Shown: piece by piece, positions 1 to 7,579 of the stretch
Position numbering within the stretch: the stretch's first letter is position 1
Layout: each line of letters begins with the position of its first letter
Assembly (NCBI GenBank): GCA_943354555.1
Contig: CALRCM010000004.1
Span: 1-48,340 of the forward strand
Direction of reading: 5' to 3'
Length of the DNA stretch: 48,340 bases
From: Candidatus Peribacteria bacterium
Lineage (GTDB): Bacteria; Patescibacteriota; Gracilibacteria; Peribacterales; Peribacteraceae
Position numbers and translations under genes: made by a program
Notes under the pieces: generated by a model
Seen by the model: only the letters and a program-made list of their open reading frames with translations
What the model was told of the DNA's origin: nothing
The model's database searches: none

Positions 1-839
1 TTACCCCGAAAGGGTGATGCGCCTTTAGCGATGCGCCGAACAATAACGATCATACTATCAAGCAGCGGTACTCCGAGAACCAGAAATCCCGTTGCCACTT
101 TTCCGCCAGAATAAATCGTAAGGACGCCCAGCATGAGACCAAAAAACATCGAGCCGGTATCACCCATCACCACCTTTGCCGGAGGGAAATCAAAGAGCAG
201 GCCTGCCGCAGCGATACCTGCAAGCGTGAATGCCAGTGTCGCCAAATGCATATCTCCGACACGGTCACTCAAGGAAAGTGCTCCGATTGTGAGAAATCCG
301 AGAAAAGAAACGACGCTCACTTGCCCGCGTATTCCGTCGAACCAATTGAGCGCGTTCATCGTGAGACCCAGCCAAAGCATTGTGAAGAGGGCGCCAACCA
401 CGGAGGGGTTTTTGAACATTGGCGCAACAATCACCCACGTATCGAGTGGAATGATGCCGCCCAGAGGATTGGTAATCGTGAAGATTCGCGTTCCCGTGAG
501 GAAAATCAGAAGTGCACAGAAAAGCTGAACCGTAAGTCGTAGCGAGAAGGGGAGCGGGCGGCGGTCGTCGATGAAGCAGACGGCGGCAAGCGAAAGAATT
601 GCGACTGTCAGCCCCAGCAATGCTTCTGTGTGTTTCTCCAGAACAAGAAATACGGCAAGAAATGTCAGGACACTGATGATGCCCGTGGGGTAGGGGAGTC
701 GCTGACGCTTCAGTCCGTAACGTTCGGGAAAATCGAGCAAACCAAGCTTCGGAAATACACGAAGCGCGGTTGCGTGCAATGCAGTACATGCAGCAAACGC
801 CGCAAGGGGGAAAAGAATGACGGGATCATGCACGGTCAT
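1..839 (-). CDS. WecA/MraY-family glycosyl-1-phosphate transferase (partial)
   Basis: This membrane enzyme of the polyprenyl-phosphate GlcNAc/MurNAc-pentapeptide-1-phosphate transferase family probably loads a sugar phosphate onto undecaprenyl phosphate for envelope glycan synthesis. The minus-strand frame is open from ATG at 839 to the left edge, so the C-terminus is missing. It encodes a chain of hydrophobic helices with family motifs: FIDDRRPLP (Asp-Asp), LNWFDGIRG, and VVMGDTGSMFFG near the cut end. NWFDG and the lack of MraY-specific sequence fit WecA/TagO better than MraY; a separate mraY lies at 29630. It is transcribed divergently from the gene at 870, with a TATGCT hexamer 10 nt before the start. 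The exact sugar substrate cannot be told. Confidence 0.8.
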   Translation of the reverse strand, partial: MTVHDPVILFPLAAFAACTALHATALRVFPKLGLLDFPERYGLKRQRLPYPTGIISVLTFLAVFLVLEKHTEALLGLTVAILSLAAVCFIDDRRPLPFSLRLTVQLFCALLIFLTGTRIFTITNPLGGIIPLDTWVIVAPMFKNPSVVGALFTMLWLGLTMNALNWFDGIRGQVSVVSFLGFLTIGALSLSDRVGDMHLATLAFTLAGIAAAGLLFDFPPAKVVMGDTGSMFFGLMLGVLTIYSGGKVATGFLVLGVPLLDSMIVIVRRIAKGASPFRG

Positions 840-869
840 AGTGATAAGGAGCATACTGCGCATTGTCCC

Positions 870-1241
870 ATGACGAAATCCCGCATTTCTGCCGATCGTG
901 TGCTCCTTGGCATTCTGGGGAAATTACCGGATTCCGGCACCGTTTTGAGTGAATGGAACAGATACATGCGTGCCGCAGGTATGGACGGCTCTATGGACCG
1001 GTATCCTTGTACAGAAAAGACCATTCCCGAGCGGCTCTCGCAGATGATGCACTTTGATCGCCGCGGATACATCGTCGCACCTTTTCTCCAGAAGGCATTG
1101 ATTTCTTTCATGGATGCTCTCGATGTTTCTGCAAAAGAAAAACAAATAGTGGACACGATTGTGAACAATGGTGGAATTCTCACTGGCTATTGGTTTGATG
1201 GAGATGACGGGTCACGCCGAAAACTTTGGGCAATACCGTAG
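870..1241 (+). CDS. Stand-alone shikimate-dehydrogenase-like N-terminal domain
   Basis: This short protein (123 aa) resembles only the substrate-binding domain of AroE. The order of motifs fits: a start like LGILGKLP (AroE: FGNPI), then RYMRAAGMDG, then a segment VAPFLQKALISFMDALD that parallels the VTxPxK...DELD region, then IVDTIVNNGGILTGYWFDG that parallels AVNTxxxxDGxLxGxNTDG. A Lys and an Asp sit near the expected catalytic places, but the loops are altered and the NADP-binding domain is absent, so shikimate dehydrogenase activity is unlikely. The ATG at 870 follows CATACT by 9 nt. pgk starts 39 nt downstream. It may be a decayed gene or a repurposed binding domain. The family call is my reading of weak similarity. 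Confidence 0.45.
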   Translation: MTKSRISADRVLLGILGKLPDSGTVLSEWNRYMRAAGMDGSMDRYPCTEKTIPERLSQMMHFDRRGYIVAPFLQKALISFMDALDVSAKEKQIVDTIVNNGGILTGYWFDGDDGSRRKLWAIP

Positions 1242-1280
1242 GCTCTTTAATCACCGCTTTTCCTTTGTTACACTTCCGGC

Positions 1281-2489
1281 ATGAAACAATCCACACTGCC
1301 GTACCCGTTCCTCAGCGAAGCACATCTTTTCGGAAAGCGCGTCTTGCTGCGTGCGGGTTTCGATGTGCCGATGGAGGATGGAAAAGTTGTGGATACTTCC
1401 CGCATCGAGGCAGTACTGCCTACGATGAACGCGATTCTCAAGGGTGGTGCGTCGCTCATTCTTATGGCGCATCAGGGACGTCCGAAGGACAAGCCCGATC
1501 CTGTATTTAGTCAGAAGCCTCTGGTTCCTGTTCTCGAAAAGCTTCTCAAAACCAAGGTTATATTCGCGGACTCCTGCACCGGTGAATCTACAAGGAAGGC
1601 AGCACTAGCTCTAAAACCCGGAGAAATACTTCTTCTCGAAAACCTTCGCTTCGATCCAAGAGAGAAGAAGAATGATCCAGTATTTGCAAAGGAGCTAGCC
1701 TCACTTGCAGATGTGTATGTCAATGATGCATTTACCAACTGCCACCGCACGCATGCGAGTATGGTCGGCGTTCCCGAGCTGCTTCCGTGCTACATGGGAT
1801 TACAGCTGGAAGAGGAGATCACGCATCTTTTCAAAGCGACGCAAAGCCCTGAGCAGCCGGTCGTCCTCATTATTAGTGGAGCAAAAATGGAGACGAAGAT
1901 TCCCGTTATTGAGCATTTTTTGGACAAAGGTGACGATGTGCTGGTCGGCGGCTGTATTGCAAATACGTTCATTGCAGCGCGTGGATTCGATGTTGGCACA
2001 AGTAAATACGAAGAGGAGTGGGTGGAAAAATGTCAGGAGCTGATGCTGCAAAGCGAACTAGCTGGTAAGGCAAAAATACATGTCCCTCGCGATGTCGTCC
2101 TCGCGAGCGAGGCGACAGAAACCGCGGAGAAAATTGATCTTCCCATAGAGGACATCGAAGGGGACATGGCCATTTACGATATTGGGAAAGTGAGTATCGA
2201 ACGATTCATTGCAGTTATTGCTAAAGCAAAAACCATTATTTGGAACGGTCCTCTGGGGCTCTATGAGCTCAACCACTTCTCCCACGCGACCAAGCGCATC
2301 GCCGAAGCGGTTGCGGCTTCCTGCAAAAATGGAGCTACGGCGATCCTCGGAGGAGGGGACACGATCGATTTCCACACCCGTTACGGGTATCCGCTGGATG
2401 CCTACACCTACGTGAGCACCGGCGGCGGCGCAATGCTCGAGTTCATCGGAGGAGGGGAGTTGCCCGCACTCAAGGCGCTTCGGAAATAG
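1281..2489 (+). CDS. pgk: Phosphoglycerate kinase
   Basis: It transfers phosphate between 1,3-bisphosphoglycerate and ADP in cytoplasmic glycolysis/gluconeogenesis. Length is 402 aa, as in bacterial Pgk. Visible family motifs are VLLRAGFDVPM near the N-terminus (usual RxDxNVP), LLLENLRFDPREKKND, a YVNDAFTNCHRTHASMVG segment, IISGAKMETKIPVI, WNGPLGLYE and ILGGGDT near the C-terminus, followed by YVSTGGGAMLEF. The start ATG lies 6 nt after TACACT (1269-1274), with no Shine-Dalgarno sequence, so it is probably leaderless. Together with gapdh and fbp in this window it shows a working lower glycolytic/gluconeogenic path. Confidence 0.97.
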   Translation: MKQSTLPYPFLSEAHLFGKRVLLRAGFDVPMEDGKVVDTSRIEAVLPTMNAILKGGASLILMAHQGRPKDKPDPVFSQKPLVPVLEKLLKTKVIFADSCTGESTRKAALALKPGEILLLENLRFDPREKKNDPVFAKELASLADVYVNDAFTNCHRTHASMVGVPELLPCYMGLQLEEEITHLFKATQSPEQPVVLIISGAKMETKIPVIEHFLDKGDDVLVGGCIANTFIAARGFDVGTSKYEEEWVEKCQELMLQSELAGKAKIHVPRDVVLASEATETAEKIDLPIEDIEGDMAIYDIGKVSIERFIAVIAKAKTIIWNGPLGLYELNHFSHATKRIAEAVAASCKNGATAILGGGDTIDFHTRYGYPLDAYTYVSTGGGAMLEFIGGGELPALKALRK

Positions 2490-2522
2490 TGTCGGGGTGG
2501 TCCAGCAGGTATGATGCAGTCC

Positions 2523-4124
2523 ATGTCCGACCTGGTCGTCGTCATACCGCAGGAAGGGGAGTCTTGGTCTGCCTATATGCGCAGAGCTGAGGCGCTGCCC
2601 TCGGAACTTTTACTGATCGTCACGGGATTTGCCGATGTTTTCGATGCGTACCCTGAGCAGCGCAACCCTTTCCTTGACGCATGTGCATCTATGGGGTCGC
2701 GTTCGCGATTTGCTGTTCGGGAGCGATCCCTTGTCAAGCTGCTGCGCTCCCGTGGGCTTCGTGTCGTGGATCGTGTTATGGATCTTAGGGTACTTCTCGC
2801 AGCGCACCCTATGCTCCCAGAAGCACTTCGTGCGTACTCTCCTCGTGTCTGGCAGCAGCACATCCGCTCGCGACTGCAGACCATGGGGCTTCTTACGGTG
2901 CCGAAGCTCCGCATCTGGGCTCTTTGCATTTTGAGTTCCGCTTTGTTTCTCTTCGTGCTGTTCTGGCTTTTGCCTTCTGCAACGATCACCATCTGGCCGC
3001 GTGAAGACAGTGTCAGCCAGACGGCGAATGTTTGGCTTGTACAGTCGGGGAGTGCCGTCGATGTACCGCCACGGGTACGCACGATGGAACTCCTGCCCAT
3101 TCGCGTCGAAGTGCGCCGAAACCTGACATTTGACCAGGTGAGCAAGGATTTTGTAGGAAAGAGTGCGCACGGTGAGATGACCGTCATCAATCACTCTGAC
3201 GAGCAGTATTCCCTGCGGGAAAAGACGCGCGTCATCAACAATGCAGGGATGGTTTTTCATCTACTCGATCCGGTGAATATCGATCCCCGTGAGGAAATTA
3301 CCGTCCGTGTCGAGTCTGCAGATATGGATTTGTACGGAGAAATCATTGGTGAACGGGGTAATTTGTCTGCGCAGCTGCGATGGGATTTTCCTGGTCTGAC
3401 TTCTGAAGAACAGGTGTTGGTCTATGCAGAAAACCGTAAGCCATTGCAGGGCGGGGAGACATCGTTTCGCACCGTGCTCCACCAGAAGGACCTGGATGTG
3501 GCCAGAAAGCAGCTCGAGCAAGAACTTCTGGCAACTGCCAAGCAGCTTGTCGAAGAGGAGAAGCTACTGCATAACTCCCAGCATAAGGACTCGAGCCTGG
3601 AGATTCTGTACTATGACGAGCTCACCACAAGCACCTTTCATGATTTGAAGCTGCCGGAAGAATTTCTGGGTCAGCCGGTCACATCGGTTCCTCTGGAAGA
3701 GGCGCTTACCTACACTGCATATGCTTATGACGCACAGAGGATTTTGGAATTGCTCAGAAGTGAGCTTCTGAGCCATGTCAGCGAAGGAAAGAGGCTACTC
3801 ATCGATACGATCGGTCTTGACCGCCTTGTTGCTCACGTCATCGATTACGCTGACGATCTTTCATGGATCAAGCTTACGGTCGACCTCTCGGGAACAGAGC
3901 AGTACATTCTCGATCCGCTTTCTCCGGCTGGTGCTCGTTTTTCCAAGCGTGCGCGGGAGCTTGTGACAGGTTTGAACCGTACCGATGCATTGCGTATCCT
4001 CCGTAATCTTCCGGAGGTGGACAATGCGCAAATTCACATCTGGCCTCCATGGAGCAAGGCCCTTCCGCATATTCCGTCACACATTTCTATCGAAGCACTT
4101 CTACGCTCTTCCGCCGCTCTATGA
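2523..4124 (+). CDS. Large single-pass membrane protein, CPR type, unknown function
   Basis: I do not recognise an enzyme here. The 533-residue product has a ~120-residue cytoplasmic N-terminal part, one strongly hydrophobic helix (LCILSSALFLFVLFWLLP, about residues 132-152), and a long extracytoplasmic part that begins ATITIWPRE and contains beta-rich segments and a charged, probably coiled-coil stretch (ARKQLEQELLATAKQLVEEE). This layout recalls the baseplate-J-like membrane proteins common in CPR genomes, but that is inference. The start is placed at ATG 2523 because TATGAT (2510-2515) ends 7 nt before it; an upstream in-frame ATG at 2511 lies inside that hexamer. Its stop overlaps the next ATG (ATGA), so the two genes are translationally coupled. 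Confidence 0.75.
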   Translation: MSDLVVVIPQEGESWSAYMRRAEALPSELLLIVTGFADVFDAYPEQRNPFLDACASMGSRSRFAVRERSLVKLLRSRGLRVVDRVMDLRVLLAAHPMLPEALRAYSPRVWQQHIRSRLQTMGLLTVPKLRIWALCILSSALFLFVLFWLLPSATITIWPREDSVSQTANVWLVQSGSAVDVPPRVRTMELLPIRVEVRRNLTFDQVSKDFVGKSAHGEMTVINHSDEQYSLREKTRVINNAGMVFHLLDPVNIDPREEITVRVESADMDLYGEIIGERGNLSAQLRWDFPGLTSEEQVLVYAENRKPLQGGETSFRTVLHQKDLDVARKQLEQELLATAKQLVEEEKLLHNSQHKDSSLEILYYDELTTSTFHDLKLPEEFLGQPVTSVPLEEALTYTAYAYDAQRILELLRSELLSHVSEGKRLLIDTIGLDRLVAHVIDYADDLSWIKLTVDLSGTEQYILDPLSPAGARFSKRARELVTGLNRTDALRILRNLPEVDNAQIHIWPPWSKALPHIPSHISIEALLRSSAAL

Positions 4125-4750
4125 ACGTACGTTGTTTTTTGAAGGTTTTTGGATTGATCCTGCTTACCGGGTGCACAGTGCTTTTGGCTCTGACGTACCG
4201 TGTGCTGAGCGAGTCGCTAGGGTCTGCTCACTTTCCCGTGGAGTGCGGACTCGTCTTTGGTGCGGCAGTACACAGGACAGATGATCCCGGCCCGGGAATA
4301 ATCCGACGTACCGCTACAGCTGCACGTCTTCTGCGGGAAGGGAGTGTGGAGCGCCTGATCTTTACCGGCGGCAAGGGTGATGCGTCCAATGATTCCGAAG
4401 CTGAAGTGATGCGTGCGGTAGCCATGCGCCAAGGCATCGATCCTGATTTGATTACACTTGAAGAGCAGTCCACATCGACATGGGAGAACCTGGTGTACAG
4501 TCGCCCACTCGTTGCGGACTGCCAGTCCATTGTGGGTATTAGTGATGGCTACCACCTCGCCCGCATCCGCTACCTGGCGGATCTGCAGGGGTGGGGGACT
4601 CTTCCTACCTTTCCTGCTGATAATCCGCCAAACGGTGAATTTCTTTTTCGTAGCGTGATTCGTGAGATAGCAGCAATGCTGTATTACATGGTTCTTATAC
4701 CAAAATCCGAGTTATCCACATTTCCCATACACAGAGATATATTATCTTGA
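4121..4750 (+). CDS. YdcF-like (DUF218) envelope protein
   Basis: The 209-aa protein has an N-terminal membrane segment (VFGLILLTGCTVLLALTY) with a Cys that could serve as a lipobox, followed by a DUF218/YdcF domain: CGLVFGAAVH, the RTATAARLLREG helix, LIFTGGKGD, the SEAEVM helix, LEEQSTSTWENLVYSRPL, and ISDGYHLARI. Proteins of this family (YdcF, SanA, ElyC) act in envelope homeostasis with unclear chemistry. The ATG overlaps the previous stop in ATGA, so co-translation with the 533-aa membrane protein is likely. A perfect TTATCCACA (4712-4720) lies in its 3' end. Confidence 0.8.
   Translation: MNVRCFLKVFGLILLTGCTVLLALTYRVLSESLGSAHFPVECGLVFGAAVHRTDDPGPGIIRRTATAARLLREGSVERLIFTGGKGDASNDSEAEVMRAVAMRQGIDPDLITLEEQSTSTWENLVYSRPLVADCQSIVGISDGYHLARIRYLADLQGWGTLPTFPADNPPNGEFLFRSVIREIAAMLYYMVLIPKSELSTFPIHRDILS
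4712..4720 (+). other. Consensus DnaA-box sequence
   Basis: TTATCCACA occurs inside the 3' end of the YdcF-like gene, about 20 bp before the dif-like repeat. A single box in coding sequence may be chance. Confidence 0.3.
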
Positions 4751-4790
4751 ATATTACTTTACATTCAAGATAAAATGCATTATCTTGAAT
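4742..4790. repeat. dif-like inverted repeat plus a third arm over the recombinase promoter
   Basis: Two perfect 11-bp arms, TTATCTTGAAT (4742-4752) and its reverse complement (4763-4773), flank a 10-bp centre ATTACTTTAC. A third identical arm in direct orientation follows at 4780-4790. The array lies directly before and across the start of the tyrosine recombinase gene. Arms of 11 bp around a short centre are the layout of Xer dif sites, and in streptococci/lactococci difSL lies just upstream of xerS. The array could be the recombination site, an autoregulatory operator, or both. Confidence 0.6.
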
Positions 4791-5734
4791 TCGGTCATAT
4801 GACCTCTTCACTCTCCCCCATTGATCAGGCAGTCGAAAGATATCTTTTGTTCTTACGTGCAGAGGAGAATAAATCTCCGCTGACATTAAAGAGTTATCGG
4901 GAGTCATTGACGTTATTTTTGACTCTTTTCCCGCTTTCGGATCTGAAAGACATTAGTAAAGAATCTGTACGTAACTATAAGGGGAAGTTGCAGGAGTATC
5001 GGACAAAGATCGGAAAGGAGACATCTCTACGGACTAAAAATCACCATCTTACAATTCTAAGAGCATTCCTGCGGTATCTCGTGCAAGAGGAAGAACTTGA
5101 CGTTTATCCTCCTGATCGAGTGAAAAGATTCAAGGAAGAGCAGAGAAAGGTAAAAGTGCTTTTTTTGGAGGATATCCAGCGGCTTTTAGAGGCGCCCAAT
5201 CGTGCCACAAAGGAAGGAAAGAGAGATGCAGCAATCTTGCAATTATTCTTCTCTACGGGCTTGCGTTTAGCTGAATTACGGTCACTTAACAGAAGAGATT
5301 TGAATTACTCCACTCGTGAGATCAGCGTCCGTGGCAAGAGAAATAAGTTACGCGTGGTATTCCTATCGGATACATGCGTGGAATATCTCAGGGAATATCT
5401 TGATGCACGATTGGATCATCTGGATCCTCTCTTTATCACCTATTTTAATAAGGCATTGAATGAATTGCCTCCTGGTGAAAAATTTAGGATGTCTGCAAAT
5501 ATGATCTATCGTGTAGTGAAGAAATATGCCCTCCTTGCTGGGATAGTTTCAAACCCTTCTCCTCATACCCTTCGCCATTCCTTTGCGACAGATTTGCTGA
5601 GAAACGGCGCGGATCTTCGCTCAGTACAGGAGCTTTTAGGGCATAAAGATCTCTCTACGACACAGATTTACACCCATGTGACGAATCCTCAGTTGAAAGA
5701 AGTGCACAAAAAGTTTCATGGGAAAGCTATATAG
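4775..5734 (+). CDS. Tyrosine recombinase, XerC/XerD-like
   Basis: This 319-aa site-specific recombinase probably resolves chromosome dimers or moves a mobile element. The N-terminal SAM-like DNA-binding domain (AVERYLLFLRAEENKSPLT) is followed by the catalytic domain with all key residues visible: Arg in STGLRLAELRSL, Lys in VRGKRNKLR, HTLRHSFATDLL, LLGHKDLSTTQIY with the His and the Tyr nucleophile. ATG 4775 is used; it follows TACATT by 9 nt, and ATG 4799 is an alternative. The gene and the two following genes are AT-richer than the surroundings. The promoter overlaps a dif-like repeat, so the protein may control its own expression. I see no partner Xer gene in the window. Confidence 0.93.
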   Translation: MHYLEFGHMTSSLSPIDQAVERYLLFLRAEENKSPLTLKSYRESLTLFLTLFPLSDLKDISKESVRNYKGKLQEYRTKIGKETSLRTKNHHLTILRAFLRYLVQEEELDVYPPDRVKRFKEEQRKVKVLFLEDIQRLLEAPNRATKEGKRDAAILQLFFSTGLRLAELRSLNRRDLNYSTREISVRGKRNKLRVVFLSDTCVEYLREYLDARLDHLDPLFITYFNKALNELPPGEKFRMSANMIYRVVKKYALLAGIVSNPSPHTLRHSFATDLLRNGADLRSVQELLGHKDLSTTQIYTHVTNPQLKEVHKKFHGKAI

Positions 5735-5750
5735 TTTGTATACTACTAAA

Positions 5751-6197
5751 ATGGAAAATGCCCGACGTGGACTCATAGGCATTTATGTAATCAGATGCAA
5801 TGCATCATCAAAATCATTTATAGGTGGCTCTGTAAGTATTGCAAATAGGATTTTGACACATATTGTATCCCTTAAAAAAGGTGCACATAAAAATGCCTCA
5901 CTTCAGTCTGAATGGAATATTCATGGACCGACAGCCTTTAGTTTTTCAATTTTAGAATTAACATCAAACAAATATCATATCTCCTCCTATCTGCACTCTT
6001 GGGTAAATAAAATTTCAAACTGTGAAAATATCGATGATAACGCAGATGTCAATGATAGGAGGATGCTAAGAATCAAAACGGGCATTGGAGTTAATGCAAG
6101 TGTAAAAAGGAACTTAAAGTCACTGCAACTAGGAACCATGGATCAATCGATCCATCACCTAATTGAATTCTACAAAACCATTCGTACCTATGAATAG
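5751..6197 (+). CDS. GIY-YIG-like protein, probably catalytically impaired
   Basis: The 148-aa product starts with a GIY-YIG nuclease-like fold: GIYVIRCNASSKSFIGGS, then an Arg/His segment NRILTHIVSL, then KNASLQSEWNIHG as in phage-type and homing GIY-YIG enzymes. The second motif reads FIG, not YIG. The position of the catalytic Glu, seen in the next gene as QREIYW, is here SYLHSW, so cleavage activity is doubtful. The C-terminal tail LKSLQLGTMDQSIHHLIEFY is shared with the next gene. ATG 5751 follows TATACT by 6 nt. The gene lies 16 nt after the recombinase and overlaps the next gene by 8 nt. Base composition is AT-rich. Confidence 0.75.
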   Translation: MENARRGLIGIYVIRCNASSKSFIGGSVSIANRILTHIVSLKKGAHKNASLQSEWNIHGPTAFSFSILELTSNKYHISSYLHSWVNKISNCENIDDNADVNDRRMLRIKTGIGVNASVKRNLKSLQLGTMDQSIHHLIEFYKTIRTYE

Positions 6198-6621
6198 CAG
6201 CTTAGACTTTGCTGGTATATATGAAATTCGGAACACCTCGACTCTGGAGTCGTACATCGGTTCATCGAAGCATGTTTTTCGTCGTTTGCATGATCATTTG
6301 GTACAGCTAACAGCAGATAATCATATAAATAAGTTGTTACAGCATTCATGGAATACACATCCACACTCAGATATTACATTTAGCATCCTTGAGCTAATTG
6401 ATGACGTGTCAGTTTTATTGCAGCGAGAAATTTATTGGATTAAAAAGAAATTTACAATAGAAAAGGGATTCAATACGCGGTCAGATCAATTTAAAGATCG
6501 CACATTGATTCCGCTATCAATGGAAAGAAAGGTAGAGATGGAAAATCTGCAAATGGGATCCATGAACGAGACTTTACTGCAGCTGATTAAAATATATGAA
6601 AAATTTCATCAAAATCAGTAA
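6190..6621 (+). CDS. GIY-YIG endonuclease domain protein
   Basis: This 143-aa paralogue of the preceding gene keeps the family's key positions: GIYEIRN, SYIGSS, the catalytic-Arg region FRRLHDHL, LLQHSWNTH, and a Glu in QREIYWIKKKF. The C-terminal segment MENLQMGSMNETLLQLIKIY matches the paralogue's tail and may be a short helical DNA-binding or dimerisation element. The ATG at 6190 overlaps the upstream stop (ATGAATAG), so the pair looks co-translated and arose by tandem duplication. The target is unknown; similar domains act as homing, restriction or phage endonucleases. Confidence 0.78.
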   Translation: MNSSLDFAGIYEIRNTSTLESYIGSSKHVFRRLHDHLVQLTADNHINKLLQHSWNTHPHSDITFSILELIDDVSVLLQREIYWIKKKFTIEKGFNTRSDQFKDRTLIPLSMERKVEMENLQMGSMNETLLQLIKIYEKFHQNQ

Positions 6622-6658
6622 ATGTATACGGTAGCTTTCGAAGCGACATTCTTGCTAA

Positions 6659-6693
6659 AGAATTGGCTCTCACAATTTGTGATTTCCAATTCT
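6659..6693. terminator. Nested hairpin after the GIY-YIG pair
   Basis: AGAATTGG (6659-6666) pairs with CCAATTCT (6686-6693), and CACAA (6671-6675) pairs with TTGTG (6677-6681) inside it. It lies about 40 nt after the second GIY-YIG stop. No clean T-run follows, so its role as a terminator is only plausible. Confidence 0.45.
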
Positions 6694-6829
6694 GAAACTC
6701 TTTTGGAAAAAAAGAATCCCCTGCTCTATGCGTTCTGCGTGAATGGCCAGTGATGCCGAAGATGAAGGGGGAGTCATAGCATCAGACGGAAAAGTGGTGA
6801 GCTAGGCGAGGGAATATACCACCGAACTC

Positions 6830-6864
6830 TTGCTTTTATGGGTGTACGATCGTACACTCTACCC
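6830..6864 (+). promoter_or_regulatory. Promoter covered by a LexA-like palindromic operator
   Basis: TTGCTT (6830-6835), a 17-nt spacer and TACACT (6853-6858) form a promoter that ends 6 nt before ATG 6865. The palindrome GGTGTACGATCGTACACT (6841-6858) covers the spacer and the -10. The same palindrome occurs twice before recA, which argues for one DNA-damage repressor acting at both loci. Confidence 0.65.
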
Positions 6865-7098
6865 ATGCAGCAATCGGTCACCACACTCGGGCAGCACGCG
6901 AATGTGGTGATCGATTGCGCATCGTCCGATGGCCTCGAACCGCTGATTGCCTGGGTTAGGAGCTTCCCGAAGGGCGGTACGGTTGCCGTGCGCCTTCCCA
7001 GCGACAACTCGAACCACTCCCCTGCTATGCGCAAGGTCACGGGGGAGTTGCTCTCCATGGGCTGTACCGTCACTCTCCGGCGTCAGGGGTGCGTGTAG
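6865..7098 (+). CDS. Small unknown protein, predicted DNA-damage regulon member
   Basis: I do not recognise this 77-aa protein. It has a compact alpha/beta look: strands ANVVIDCA and GGTVAVRLP, helices LEPLIAWVRSF and MRKVTGELLSMG, and a final strand CTVTLRR with a Cys near the end. Its start is ATG 6865, 6 nt after a TACACT that is part of a palindromic operator identical in core to those before recA. This places it in a likely SOS regulon, where small proteins often act as cell-division inhibitors or RecA modulators; that role is inference only. Confidence 0.6.
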   Translation: MQQSVTTLGQHANVVIDCASSDGLEPLIAWVRSFPKGGTVAVRLPSDNSNHSPAMRKVTGELLSMGCTVTLRRQGCV

Positions 7099-7110
7099 CA
7101 CCGCGGCGCA

Positions 7111-7134
7111 GTCCGCCAGCCTAGGCTGGCGGAC
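7111..7134. repeat. 24-bp perfect palindrome, GTCCGCC family
   Basis: The arms GTCCGCCAGCCT and AGGCTGGCGGAC make a perfect palindrome just after the 77-aa gene. Shorter relatives with the same GTCCGCC/GGCGGA ends occur at 43498, 47864 and 48253. There is no T-run, so it is a repeat, not a classical terminator. Confidence 0.75.
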
Positions 7135-7179
7135 GAAGCCGGGTAAGAGTTCCATCATTTCTTCGTCTCATCCACTGTC

Positions 7180-7284
7180 ATGTCCCACGATACGCGTTCC
7201 GCCGGCCTGGCATTCATTGTCTCGGTGTTACTCGTCAGTGCGGCTGCGAGTGTGCCGTACTTTCTCGGAGTGAATACCTTCTGA
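7180..7284 (+). CDS. 34-residue membrane peptide
   Basis: The ORF begins ATGTCCCACGATACG and encodes a single hydrophobic helix: AGLAFIVSVLLVSAAASVPY, ending GVNTF. It is supported by a second, degenerate copy of its core (VSVLLVSAAANVPY) at 7601-7657. The stop lies one base before the end of the convergent gene at 7285-7557. No Shine-Dalgarno sequence is visible. Function unknown; single-helix peptides include toxins and regulators of membrane complexes. Confidence 0.4.
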   Translation: MSHDTRSAGLAFIVSVLLVSAAASVPYFLGVNTF

Positions 7285-7557
7285 TCAATGAGGCTTCTTG
7301 TGTTTGAGCTCTTCGTATTTGCGATAATAGGATTCGCCGGCTACACCAAGAAATCGTAGAGTGCCTCTTCCTGCATTCTTCGCAGTACGAAGCCATGCCG
7401 TACCTTCAGGCTTCACAGGGGAGTCTTTTGTCTGCGTTCCCGCCTTCTTCAGTGCACGAAATCCTGCGTCTGCCATGCCATCAATGGCGTGCTGGAGATG
7501 CGCGAATCCTGAGCCGATCATGCGGGCAAAGGAACTGGATTGCTTCATTGCCTGCAT
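7285..7557 (-). CDS. Small basic protein, unknown
   Basis: This 90-aa Lys/Arg-rich product is not recognised. It has an amphipathic N-terminal region (FARMIGSGFAHLQHAIDGMADAGFRALKKAG), a Pro/Thr linker, and a basic C-terminus ending KYEELKHKKPH. TACGAT ends 9 nt before its ATG. The gene is flanked by two related copies of a 34-codon membrane-peptide ORF in direct orientation (7219 and 7601), so the segment may have been inserted or created by duplication. Confidence 0.5.
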   Translation of the reverse strand: MQAMKQSSSFARMIGSGFAHLQHAIDGMADAGFRALKKAGTQTKDSPVKPEGTAWLRTAKNAGRGTLRFLGVAGESYYRKYEELKHKKPH

Positions 7558-7579
7558 TGTCTCTCTATCGTAGAGCTAG

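Noticed and set aside
265-789. 174-codon frame on the minus strand in the first gene region
   Set aside because: It is in another frame from the WecA/MraY-like membrane protein, whose DDRR, NWFDG and GDTGS motifs lie in the frame open from 839 to the edge.
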